Shown: positions 6,586 to 13,909 of the stretch, piece by piece
How positions within the stretch are numbered: position 1 is the stretch's first letter
How the letters are laid out: every line of letters begins with the position of its first letter
Notes under the pieces: generated by a model
What the model was told of the DNA's origin: nothing
The model's database searches: none
What the model saw: only the letters and a program-made list of their open reading frames with translations
Source of the DNA: Syntrophomonas sp. UBA5314
GTDB lineage: Bacteria; Bacillota; Syntrophomonadia; Syntrophomonadales; Syntrophomonadaceae
NCBI GenBank assembly: GCA_002410325.1
Contig: DHRK01000066.1
Location: forward strand, 125,041-140,530
DNA length: 15,490 nucleotides
Direction: 5' to 3'
Translations under genes and position numbers: made by a program

Positions 6586-7536
6586 ATGGACAAAAATATT
6601 AATAATACTAGGCCTGAAAACTATTATGAAATAAATCTAAAGGAATTATTCAGCGTCTTGGTTAAGGAAAAATGGATCGTAATTGGAGTTACCTCATCTT
6701 TTATTCTTCTAAGCATCCTAGTGAGTACTTTTATTATTAAACCGGTTTATGAGTCAACTACAGTAGTAGCCCCTGCTTCATTTAATAATCTTAGTTACCC
6801 CTATGTTACTAGTTATTTAGTAGCTGATGATAAAGGCCAAAAGTTAGTTGACAGCAGCAAAATATCGGACAAGTTGGATCAAATTGTCCAGCTTGCCCAA
6901 GTGGATGTAAGTGGTCTTAAAGAAATATTAACCAGTAATGATGTGGTGGAAAAAACAATAAAAAAAATGGGCTTAAATGAAAATACCGAAATATTAAAAA
7001 CAAAAATTAATGTATCTCAGAAAACCGATGCAAGTAAAGTTATCCAGCTAAGCGTGCGTGATGGTGACCCAAAAAGAGCCTCCAACATTGCTAATACACT
7101 AATAAACGAAGCCACAGGTAAAATAAATGAAATTAATATAGAAAAGATGCACAATATCACTCAGAATTTGGATGAGCAATTAAAAACCGCTCAGCAAAAT
7201 TTAAGCTCCATATATAACGAGCTGGACCAGTATAATCGTAATAATGCCGCTAATAATTATTCTGAGGGTGAGCGAAAGAAGCTAGAAGATGAACTAAAAC
7301 GCCAGCAGAACATTGTCGATTCACTGGAAAATAAAATCCTGGAAATTAAAATAGCCCAGTCATTAAGTGCTGTAGAGGACCGGATTACAGTGCTTTCATC
7401 AGCTATACCCCCACAAAATCCTATTAAACCCAACAAACCTTTAAATATTGCTGTGGCAGGATTTTTGGGTCTTATGGTTTCAGTCATTATATGTTTAAGA
7501 AAGGACAGATTTCTCTCAGGAAATCGGCAAGTTTAA
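6586..7536 (+). CDS. Wzz/Wzc-type polysaccharide chain-length regulator (no kinase domain)
   Basis: A polysaccharide co-polymerase of 316 residues. Like others of this class it would sit in the cytoplasmic membrane and set the modal length of a Wzy-polymerised polysaccharide. The layout is typical: a short cytoplasmic N-terminus with YEINLKELFSVL, TM1 at ~31-52, a long extracytoplasmic region with predicted coiled coil (~residues 185-265), a proline-rich PPQNPIKPNKP at 275-285 and TM2 at ~286-304. Only a dozen basic residues follow TM2, so there is no fused BY-kinase. A separate CpsD/YwqD-type kinase might be encoded elsewhere. It is the first gene of the co-directional operon and is preceded by a good GGGGAG ribosome binding site. 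Base composition is more AT-rich than in the DUF5693 genes to its left. Confidence 0.87.
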   Translation: MDKNINNTRPENYYEINLKELFSVLVKEKWIVIGVTSSFILLSILVSTFIIKPVYESTTVVAPASFNNLSYPYVTSYLVADDKGQKLVDSSKISDKLDQIVQLAQVDVSGLKEILTSNDVVEKTIKKMGLNENTEILKTKINVSQKTDASKVIQLSVRDGDPKRASNIANTLINEATGKINEINIEKMHNITQNLDEQLKTAQQNLSSIYNELDQYNRNNAANNYSEGERKKLEDELKRQQNIVDSLENKILEIKIAQSLSAVEDRITVLSSAIPPQNPIKPNKPLNIAVAGFLGLMVSVIICLRKDRFLSGNRQV

Positions 7537-7572
7537 TATAAATCTTTAAACGTTTGAAAGAGGCAAAACCAA

Positions 7573-9447
7573 ATGTATTATTGGACTAGAATAATACTAT
7601 TAATGCTTTTTGACAGCATTTTGGTCAATTTATCCGTATACATATCATTGTTATTACGTTTTGATGGGCACATAGAACCAGAGTTTTCTCAGGCCTTTTT
7701 TGCCCTTATTCCCTGGTACACAATAATAAGTGTTATAAGCCTTTATGCATTTAAACTATACCATCGCATCTGGCAATACGCCAGCTTGGGAGAGGTCTTA
7801 AGTATTGTCAAGGCCATGACTATCGGTACTATAACTCTGGTCTCTTGTGTTTACTCCCTCCATTTGGATTATTTGCCACGCAGTGTCTATATTATTTCCT
7901 GGCTCCTTATGATTCTACTAATCGGGGGATCACGTCTGGGTTGGCGGATTCTAAGGGATTTTATTATCCATGATATTAGCAGTATTGCCAAATCGGTGCT
8001 GATTGTTGGTGCTGGCGACGCAGGAGCTATGGTAGCCCGTGAATTGGCCAGTAACAGGTCTCTTAATCTTATACCCGTGGGGTTTATTGATGACAGCCAG
8101 ATGAAGCAGAAGATGACCTTATACGGTATTCCGGTTCTAGGCAATCGATACAATATTCCTCAAATTGTGGAACGTCATCAAATTGAGGAAATTATCATAG
8201 CTATTCCTTCCGCCAACGGTAGAACGATAAGGGAAATTATAGATCTTTGCCGCCAAACCCAGGCCAGGTTGCGCATCTTCCAAGGGGGAGGGGATTTGTT
8301 AACCACCAAACAAAAATTTAGAGATATCGAGTTAAAAGATTTGTTGCGGCGGGAGCCTGTAGTGTTAAACCTTGAAGAAATTGCTTCCTATGTAAGCTTT
8401 AAAACTGTACTGATTAGCGGAGCCGGAGGTTCCATAGGTTCCGAATTGTGCAGACAAATTTGCGGCTATCAACCACAAACAATTATTCTCTTAGATTACA
8501 GTGAAAACAACCTGTTTGATATTGATACTGAGTTGCGAATGCTGCATCCAAATATCAGTATTGTACCAGAATTAAGCGACATAAAAGACCGGGCCAAGAT
8601 CCAAAAGGTATTTAGCCGTTACACACCAGAGGTTGTTTTCCACGCCGCAGCCCACAAACATGTGCCGATGATGGAAAAAAACCCTTGGGAGGCAGTAAAG
8701 AATAATATCCTTGGTACAAAAAATATGGCGGAAATGGCCGATCGTTATGGAACAGAAGTATTTATTCTAATCTCTACGGATAAAGCAGTGAATCCCGTTA
8801 ACGTTATGGGTGCAACCAAGCGTATAGCGGAGATGATTGTCCAGGACTACAATCAGAAAAGCGCCACACGTTTCGCCGCTGTTCGCTTTGGTAACGTGCT
8901 TGGCAGCCGTGGCAGTGTTATACCCATCTTCGAACGGCAGATAAAACAGGGGGGGCCATTAACCGTAACGCATCCGGAAATGACCCGCTATTTTATGACT
9001 ATACCTGAAGCGGTGCAGCTTGTTATCCAGGCTGGAGCCATGACCCAGGGTGGTGAAATATTTGTTTTGGATATGGGGGAACCAGTAAAAATAATTGATC
9101 TAGCTAAAGATCTTATCCGCCTACATGGTTATTACCCGGATAAGGATATAAAAATAGCCATTACTGGAATCAGGCCAGGAGAAAAGCTATACGAGGAATT
9201 GTTTAGTTCTTTTGAACAAACAGCTTCCACTCTTCATGACCGAATTTTTATATCTAAACAGGAGAATCCAGTATATTCGGGCATTATTGATAATGTAGAC
9301 AACCTTTTTGGCCGTATTGCTTTTTTGAACACCAATGATAATGATGCGGTTGAACTTATCAGCAAAATCCTGTCAGAATATTCGTGTACGAATATATATT
9401 CAAAATCCAACTACGATTCAATCTTGTCGGAATTTATTACAAAGTAA
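7573..9447 (+). CDS. wbpM: Membrane-bound UDP-GlcNAc 4,6-dehydratase (WbpM/CapD/PglF type)
   Basis: At 624 residues this is the long form of the family. Four N-terminal transmembrane helices occupy residues ~5-115. A first Rossmann fold with GAGDAG (146-151) is followed by the catalytic SDR domain with GAGGSIG (283-289). The active-site block STDK (401-404) and MGATK (412-416) shows Met412 where classical SDR enzymes have the catalytic Tyr, a substitution known in WbpM-type enzymes, which use the Asp-Lys pair for dehydration. The product, UDP-4-keto-6-deoxy-GlcNAc, feeds QuiNAc, FucNAc or bacillosamine-type sugars. No following aminotransferase or reductase for that branch is in the window apart from the DegT-family gene, which fits the WbpE role better. 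The ATG at 7573 has an AAAGAGG ribosome binding site nine bases upstream. Confidence 0.92.
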   Translation: MYYWTRIILLMLFDSILVNLSVYISLLLRFDGHIEPEFSQAFFALIPWYTIISVISLYAFKLYHRIWQYASLGEVLSIVKAMTIGTITLVSCVYSLHLDYLPRSVYIISWLLMILLIGGSRLGWRILRDFIIHDISSIAKSVLIVGAGDAGAMVARELASNRSLNLIPVGFIDDSQMKQKMTLYGIPVLGNRYNIPQIVERHQIEEIIIAIPSANGRTIREIIDLCRQTQARLRIFQGGGDLLTTKQKFRDIELKDLLRREPVVLNLEEIASYVSFKTVLISGAGGSIGSELCRQICGYQPQTIILLDYSENNLFDIDTELRMLHPNISIVPELSDIKDRAKIQKVFSRYTPEVVFHAAAHKHVPMMEKNPWEAVKNNILGTKNMAEMADRYGTEVFILISTDKAVNPVNVMGATKRIAEMIVQDYNQKSATRFAAVRFGNVLGSRGSVIPIFERQIKQGGPLTVTHPEMTRYFMTIPEAVQLVIQAGAMTQGGEIFVLDMGEPVKIIDLAKDLIRLHGYYPDKDIKIAITGIRPGEKLYEELFSSFEQTASTLHDRIFISKQENPVYSGIIDNVDNLFGRIAFLNTNDNDAVELISKILSEYSCTNIYSKSNYDSILSEFITK

Positions 9448-9489
9448 TAATTAATGTTAATAAGCAATACATAAAAAGGAGCGTTGACA

Positions 9490-10803
9490 GTGACAAAGAA
9501 GCAGCTCTTGATGGAAAAGATATCGAATCATAGCGCTATTATTGGAGTAGTCGGACTGGGCTATGTAGGTTTACCCTTTGCCGTGGAAAAAGGCAAAGTC
9601 GGCTTCAAGGTAATAGGAATAGAACAGAATAGTCAAAGGGCCCAGATGATTAATAAAGGACAGAATTATATACTGGATGTCGATGATGAAGAACTTAAAA
9701 AATTAGTAGACAATGATTTTATTACTGCTGAAATAGACTTCCAGCTCGTCCCTGAAATGGACGTAATAGTCATATGCGTACCAACCCCTCTTACCAGGAA
9801 TCTTACACCTGACCTACATTATGTTGACTCCGTTACCAGAGAAATAGCTCCTAGGATGCGCCCCGGACAACTGATAACTCTTGAGTCAACGACCTATCCA
9901 GGAACTACTGAGGAAATAATGCTACCTATTTTGCAGACTTCTGGGCTCAAGGTTGAAGAAGACTTTTTTTTAGCTCATTCACCAGAAAGAGTTGATCCCG
10001 GAAATCTACGCTATACTACCAAAAACACCAACAAAGTTGTCGGAGGGGTAGGGTCTGAATCCTTGGATGTCGCTATGACTTTTTATGGCCAAACTATAGA
10101 CCACGTGGTTCCGGTATCCTGCGCTAAAGCGGCTGAATTATCAAAAGTATTTGAAAATACTTTTCGAGCCGTAAATATTGCGCTAGTAAATGAAATCACC
10201 ATGTTATGCGATCGTATGGGCTTGAATGTTTGGGAAGTTTTAGATGCATCCTTTACCAAGCCTTTTGGCATTATGCCTTTTTATCCCGGCCCCGGAGTTG
10301 GAGGGCATTGCATTCCATTGGATCCCCATTACCTGGAATGGAAAGCAAAAGAAGTTAATTTTAATACCCATTTTATTGCCCTGGCAGGTGAGATTAATCG
10401 CAAAATGCCCGAGTTTGTGAGGGATAAGGCGATTAGAATATTAAATGCGGCAGGTGTACCATCTTCAAAGGCCCGCATCCTTGTGATGGGAGTTGCTTAT
10501 AAGAAAGACATTAAAGATGAGAGAGAATCGCCTGCTATAGATATCATACGTCTGTTGCAGAAAGAGTTTGCGGAAGTCATTTACCACGATCCGTATGTAG
10601 AACACTTTAATGAGCATGGTTTAATAATGCAATCATCTCCTTTGTCGGAAGAAATTGTTGCTTCATGCGATCTGGTTATTATAACCACCGATCATAGCAA
10701 TATTGACTACCAGTGGTTGGTTGACAAATCGAAAAGAATTTTTGACACTCGTAATACTACCAAGCAGGTAACTGGAGGACGGGTCAAAATAACATTGTTG
10801 TAG
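9490..10803 (+). CDS. wbpA: UDP-N-acetylglucosamine 6-dehydrogenase (WbpA type)
   Basis: An NAD-dependent UDP-sugar dehydrogenase that oxidises C6 of UDP-GlcNAc twice, giving UDP-GlcNAcA. The dinucleotide motif GVVGLGYVGLP (residues 19-29) opens the protein. The central helix carries AAELSKVFENTFRAVNIAL, and the catalytic cysteine is Cys274 in GPGVGGHCIPLDP. The C-terminal UDP-binding domain includes GVAYKKDIKDERESPA. I choose the GTG at 9490 rather than the in-frame TTG at 9484, because GGAG (9478-9481) is eight bases from the GTG but only two from the TTG. This gives 437 residues, normal for the family. The WecC-type substrate (UDP-ManNAc) cannot be excluded by motif alone, but neighbouring WbpD, WbpE and WbpB homologues point to the WbpA reaction. 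Confidence 0.9.
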   Translation: MTKKQLLMEKISNHSAIIGVVGLGYVGLPFAVEKGKVGFKVIGIEQNSQRAQMINKGQNYILDVDDEELKKLVDNDFITAEIDFQLVPEMDVIVICVPTPLTRNLTPDLHYVDSVTREIAPRMRPGQLITLESTTYPGTTEEIMLPILQTSGLKVEEDFFLAHSPERVDPGNLRYTTKNTNKVVGGVGSESLDVAMTFYGQTIDHVVPVSCAKAAELSKVFENTFRAVNIALVNEITMLCDRMGLNVWEVLDASFTKPFGIMPFYPGPGVGGHCIPLDPHYLEWKAKEVNFNTHFIALAGEINRKMPEFVRDKAIRILNAAGVPSSKARILVMGVAYKKDIKDERESPAIDIIRLLQKEFAEVIYHDPYVEHFNEHGLIMQSSPLSEEIVASCDLVIITTDHSNIDYQWLVDKSKRIFDTRNTTKQVTGGRVKITLL

Positions 10804-10834
10804 TCTTATTGAGTCTTGATAAAGGGAGATTAAT

Positions 10835-11410
10835 ATGAGCGATTATTTTGCTCACGAGTCATCTTATGTTGATGTAAATACGGAAATCGGTTCAGGGACA
10901 AAGATCTGGCACTTTTCGCATATAATGTCCGGTGCGAAGATTGGCTCCAACTGCAATATAGGTCAAAATGTAGTTGTTTCACCTGGGGTTATCTTGGGTA
11001 ACGGGGTCAAAGTCCAGAATAACGTTTCAATCTATAGCGGAGTAACTTGTGAAGACGGGGTATTTTTGGGGCCATCAATGGTTTTTACAAATGTTATAAA
11101 CCCCCGGGCCTTCATTGAAAGAAAACAAGAATTTAAACCAACTTTCATAAAAAAAGGGGCCAGTGTTGGAGCCAATGCTACCATAGTTTGTGGCTATAAT
11201 ATAGGTTCCTATGCTATGGTTGGAGCTGGATCCCTGGTGAGTAGAGATATACCCGATTATGCCCTGGTTTATGGAAATCCAGCTCGCATTAAAGGTTGGG
11301 TGTGCAAATGTGGATGTAAATTGAATTTCAATGAAAATACAGCTAAATGTACTGAATGTGGACTGGTTTACAAAAGGGTTTCATCTACTGAAATACAGCT
11401 TCAACATTAG
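10835..11410 (+). CDS. wbpD: Left-handed beta-helix N-acetyltransferase (WbpD type) with a cysteine-rich tail
   Basis: Hexapeptide repeats (VDVNTEIGSGTKIWHFSHI, then AKIGSNCNIGQNVVV and GVKVQNNVSIYSGV) form the left-handed beta-helix. The trimer would acetylate the 3-amino group of UDP-GlcNAc(3NH2)A from acetyl-CoA. PDYALVYGNPARIKGW is the usual end of the helix. After it comes a Cys-rich tail with Cys157, Cys159, Cys161, Cys172 and Cys175 (CKCGCK and CTECG), which looks like a small zinc ribbon. I recall related tails in many WbpD-like proteins, while the Pseudomonas enzyme has degenerate positions there. The length of 191 residues agrees with WbpD (~192). The start is an ATG behind GGGAG, 31 bases after the dehydrogenase stop, so co-transcription is likely. 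Confidence 0.88.
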   Translation: MSDYFAHESSYVDVNTEIGSGTKIWHFSHIMSGAKIGSNCNIGQNVVVSPGVILGNGVKVQNNVSIYSGVTCEDGVFLGPSMVFTNVINPRAFIERKQEFKPTFIKKGASVGANATIVCGYNIGSYAMVGAGSLVSRDIPDYALVYGNPARIKGWVCKCGCKLNFNENTAKCTECGLVYKRVSSTEIQLQH

Positions 11411-11489
11411 TATAGTCTGATAAACAATTTGCAAACTTGTACGGAGATCAAAATACATTGGAGGAACGGGTAGGGAAATACTATAAGTT

Positions 11490-11519
11490 ATGCCTTTAAC
11501 CCCAATTGATTATTCATGA
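11490..11519 (+). CDS. Nine-codon leader reading frame overlapping the wbpE start
   Basis: ATG at 11490 opens MPLTPIDYS, whose TGA (11517-11519) overlaps the aminotransferase ATG as ATGA. The aminotransferase start itself has no visible Shine-Dalgarno sequence, whereas purine-rich stretches (GGAGGAACGGG at 11459-11469 and AGGG at 11472-11475) lie upstream of the leader. Re-initiation after the leader could therefore deliver ribosomes. Chance is a fair alternative for so short a frame. Confidence 0.25.
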   Translation: MPLTPIDYS

Positions 11520-12661
11520 AGATTTCTATGCTTGATCTGGTATCACAATATAGAAGTATAAAAAATGAAATTGACAATGCTATAAGTTCGGTTTTAGATA
11601 ACGGATCTTATATAATGGGAGCGCAGGTTAATGAATTTGAGGAGAACATGGCGTCGTTTCTTAACGTTAGACACGCTATCGGAGTGGCCTCAGGTTCTGA
11701 TGCTTTGCTTTTATCCCTGCATGCCTTAGGTTTAGGCCATAAGGACAAAGTAATAGTACCCACTTTTACTTTTTTCGCCACTGCTGGAGCAGTGAGCAGG
11801 CTGGGAGCAACTCCAGTTTTTGTTGATATTGATCCAAACAGTTATAATTTAGATCTTAATCAGGTGGAAAACATTCTAAAGAAAGATCAGCCTATAAAAG
11901 CGATTATTCCTGTACACCTTTTTGGCCTGCCCGTTGATATGCAGCATTTGGGCACCTTAGCTGAAAGTTACGGCCTGTATTTAATCGAAGATGCTTGTCA
12001 GGCTATAAACGCCGATATACCAATTGGATCGAGCAGCTCAGTCAGGTTAATGAAGGCTGGAACTATAGGGCATGCAGGCTGTTTTAGCTTCTTCCCCTCA
12101 AAGAATCTGGGTTGTTTTGGCGATGGTGGTATGGTAGTTACCAACGATGATGATTTGGCCGGTAAAATAAGACTGCTTCGGGTGCATGGTTCACAACCCA
12201 AGTACTTTCACAAGGAAATAGGATATAACAGCCGTTTAGACACTCTACAGGCAGCTGTACTCAATATTAAATTAAAATACCTGAATGATTGGACTTATAA
12301 AAGAAGACTGGTCGCTTCAGTATACAATGCAGCTTTTCAATCTGCTGGTTTACAAGGGAAAGTTAAATGGCCCAATCTATGCGAAGGACATGTCTTTCAT
12401 CAATATGTAATCGAGATAGATACCAGGGATGACTTGCTTCATTATTTGAATGATAGAGGAATAGGAGCTGCTGTCTATTATCCATTACCTTTGCACCTTC
12501 AGGAATGCTATCGTTATTTAGGATATTCAAAAGGCAGTTTACCAGTTGCTGAGCACATCAGTAAAAAGATATTAGCGCTCCCAATCGATCCGGAATTAAC
12601 CCAAGAACAAATTACTTATGTTGTAAACATTATAAGTGAGTTCATTAATCTCACGGAATAG
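11516..12661 (+). CDS. wbpE: DegT/DnrJ/EryC1/StrS-family sugar aminotransferase (WbpE type)
   Basis: A PLP-dependent fold-type I aminotransferase of 381 residues. GVASGSDALLLSLHALGLG is the cofactor phosphate loop, Asp159 in EDACQ pairs with the pyridine nitrogen, and Lys196 in FSFFPSKNLGCFGDGG is the Schiff-base lysine. LRVHGSQPKYFHKEIGYNSR and the C-terminal YYPLPLHLQ are family signatures. Next to WbpA-, WbpB- and WbpD-like genes, the expected reaction is transfer of an amino group, usually from glutamate, to C3 of the UDP-3-keto-GlcNAcA made by the WbpB homologue. Other DegT enzymes act at C4, so substrate assignment rests on context. The insert IPIGSSSSVRLMKAGTIGHA before the lysine is a little longer than usual. 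No clear ribosome binding site precedes the ATG. Confidence 0.9.
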   Translation: MKISMLDLVSQYRSIKNEIDNAISSVLDNGSYIMGAQVNEFEENMASFLNVRHAIGVASGSDALLLSLHALGLGHKDKVIVPTFTFFATAGAVSRLGATPVFVDIDPNSYNLDLNQVENILKKDQPIKAIIPVHLFGLPVDMQHLGTLAESYGLYLIEDACQAINADIPIGSSSSVRLMKAGTIGHAGCFSFFPSKNLGCFGDGGMVVTNDDDLAGKIRLLRVHGSQPKYFHKEIGYNSRLDTLQAAVLNIKLKYLNDWTYKRRLVASVYNAAFQSAGLQGKVKWPNLCEGHVFHQYVIEIDTRDDLLHYLNDRGIGAAVYYPLPLHLQECYRYLGYSKGSLPVAEHISKKILALPIDPELTQEQITYVVNIISEFINLTE

Positions 12662-12717
12662 AAGCAAGCATGTTTTAGTAAAGCTCGTTTTTTAAATTTA
12701 CAAAGGAGTACGATTTT

Positions 12718-13722
12718 GTGATAAATATAGGTTTAATAGGGTGCGGGAGAATCTCTAAAAATCATTTTGAAGCCATTGCTCAGCAAACTGATGCCAGATG
12801 CATAGCCTGCTGTGACATTATCGAGGATCGGGCACGTGTATCGGCCCAACAATACCAAATTCCCTTTTGGACTACAAAATACCATGATATGCTGCAAGAC
12901 CCCAACATTAACCTGGTATCAATCTGTACACCATCCGGCATGCATCATGAGCATGGTATCCTGGCCGCCCAAAACAAAAAACACGTATTAATTGAAAAAC
13001 CCATGGCTTGCCGACTTTCCGATGCGGATAACCTTATTAGAACATGTAAGGAATCAGGCGTTAAATTATTTGTTGTACTTCAGAACCGTTTAAATCCTGC
13101 TATTCAGCTGGTTAAAAGGGCGCTTGATGAAGGGCGCTTTGGAAAAGTATACATGATTACTTCGAATGTGTTCTGGACTAGGCCCCAGGAGTATTATGAT
13201 ATGGCTTCATGGCGAGGGACCTGGGCATTGGATGGCGGTGCTTTCATGAACCAGGCTTCGCACTATGTCGACATGGTGCGCTGGTTTGGCGGACCAGTCG
13301 ATTCAGTAAAGGCTTTTACCGCAACTTTAGCCCGCAATATTGAGGCTGAAGATACAGGTTCCGCAATTATAAAATTTATGAATGGCGCTATAGGTTCAAT
13401 AAACGTGACAATGCTTACTTATCCTCAAAATATGGAAGGTTCTATTACTATTATTGGTGAAACAGGCACAGTGCGAATAGGCGGAATTGCCATGAACAAG
13501 ATAGAATATTGGAGTTTCGCTGATGTTAAGGATTACGATCTAAATATCAAGGAAGCAGCAACCAACCCTGATTCTGTTTATGGGTTTGGCCATAGAGGCT
13601 TTTACCAAGAAGTAATAAAGGCCCTTGTACAGGATGGACCACTTTCAGATGCCAAATATACTGATGGCAAGGCGGGGCGTAATTCTTTAGAACTTCTGGA
13701 GGCTATATACCATTATAAATAA
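12718..13722 (+). CDS. wbpB: Gfo/Idh/MocA-family oxidoreductase (WbpB type)
   Basis: An NAD-binding Rossmann domain with GLIGCGRISKNH (residues 5-16) is followed by the family signature EKPM, with catalytic Lys94, and a GGAFMNQASHYVD stretch with His182 as the likely second catalytic residue. The length of 334 residues is slightly above WbpB/WlbA (~316-350). In the pathway it oxidises C3 of UDP-GlcNAcA to the 3-keto sugar, which the aminotransferase then uses. WbpB and WbpE homologues are known to work as a coupled pair that recycles cofactor. The start is a GTG behind a strong AAAGGAG site ten bases upstream. It is the last recognisable full gene of the operon before the Trm112-like fragment and the insertion sequence. 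Confidence 0.88.
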   Translation: MINIGLIGCGRISKNHFEAIAQQTDARCIACCDIIEDRARVSAQQYQIPFWTTKYHDMLQDPNINLVSICTPSGMHHEHGILAAQNKKHVLIEKPMACRLSDADNLIRTCKESGVKLFVVLQNRLNPAIQLVKRALDEGRFGKVYMITSNVFWTRPQEYYDMASWRGTWALDGGAFMNQASHYVDMVRWFGGPVDSVKAFTATLARNIEAEDTGSAIIKFMNGAIGSINVTMLTYPQNMEGSITIIGETGTVRIGGIAMNKIEYWSFADVKDYDLNIKEAATNPDSVYGFGHRGFYQEVIKALVQDGPLSDAKYTDGKAGRNSLELLEAIYHYK

Positions 13723-13764
13723 ATTTGTAAAATCCATTATAGCAAGGAGTAAAGAATTTATGGG

Positions 13765-13869
13765 GTGAATGATGAATTATTAAAGATTTTAAGATGCCCT
13801 GCTTGCGTACAGGATAAGGAGGGTAGCGTGAAAACAACACAATTGCCGTGCAACGTTGATGGGAGCTAA
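13765..13869 (+). pseudogene. Trm112-like zinc-protein fragment, cut short beside the insertion sequence
   Basis: A 34-codon frame reads NDELLKILRCPACVQDKEGS and ends at a TAA at 13867-13869. LLKILRCPAC is the opening of Trm112-family small zinc proteins (~60 residues), which commonly sit in polysaccharide loci. The family's second Cys pair and the YPI-DGIP ending are missing, although one further Cys is present. Sequence beyond ~13850 leads into the IS110 element, so the 3' half seems to have been removed. The start is uncertain: GTG 13765 is 15 bases from AAGGAG (13744-13749), rather far. Confidence 0.5.
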
Positions 13870-13909
13870 AAAAGTGCATACTCCACCCTTGGATAAATAG
13901 GCGTTTTTT

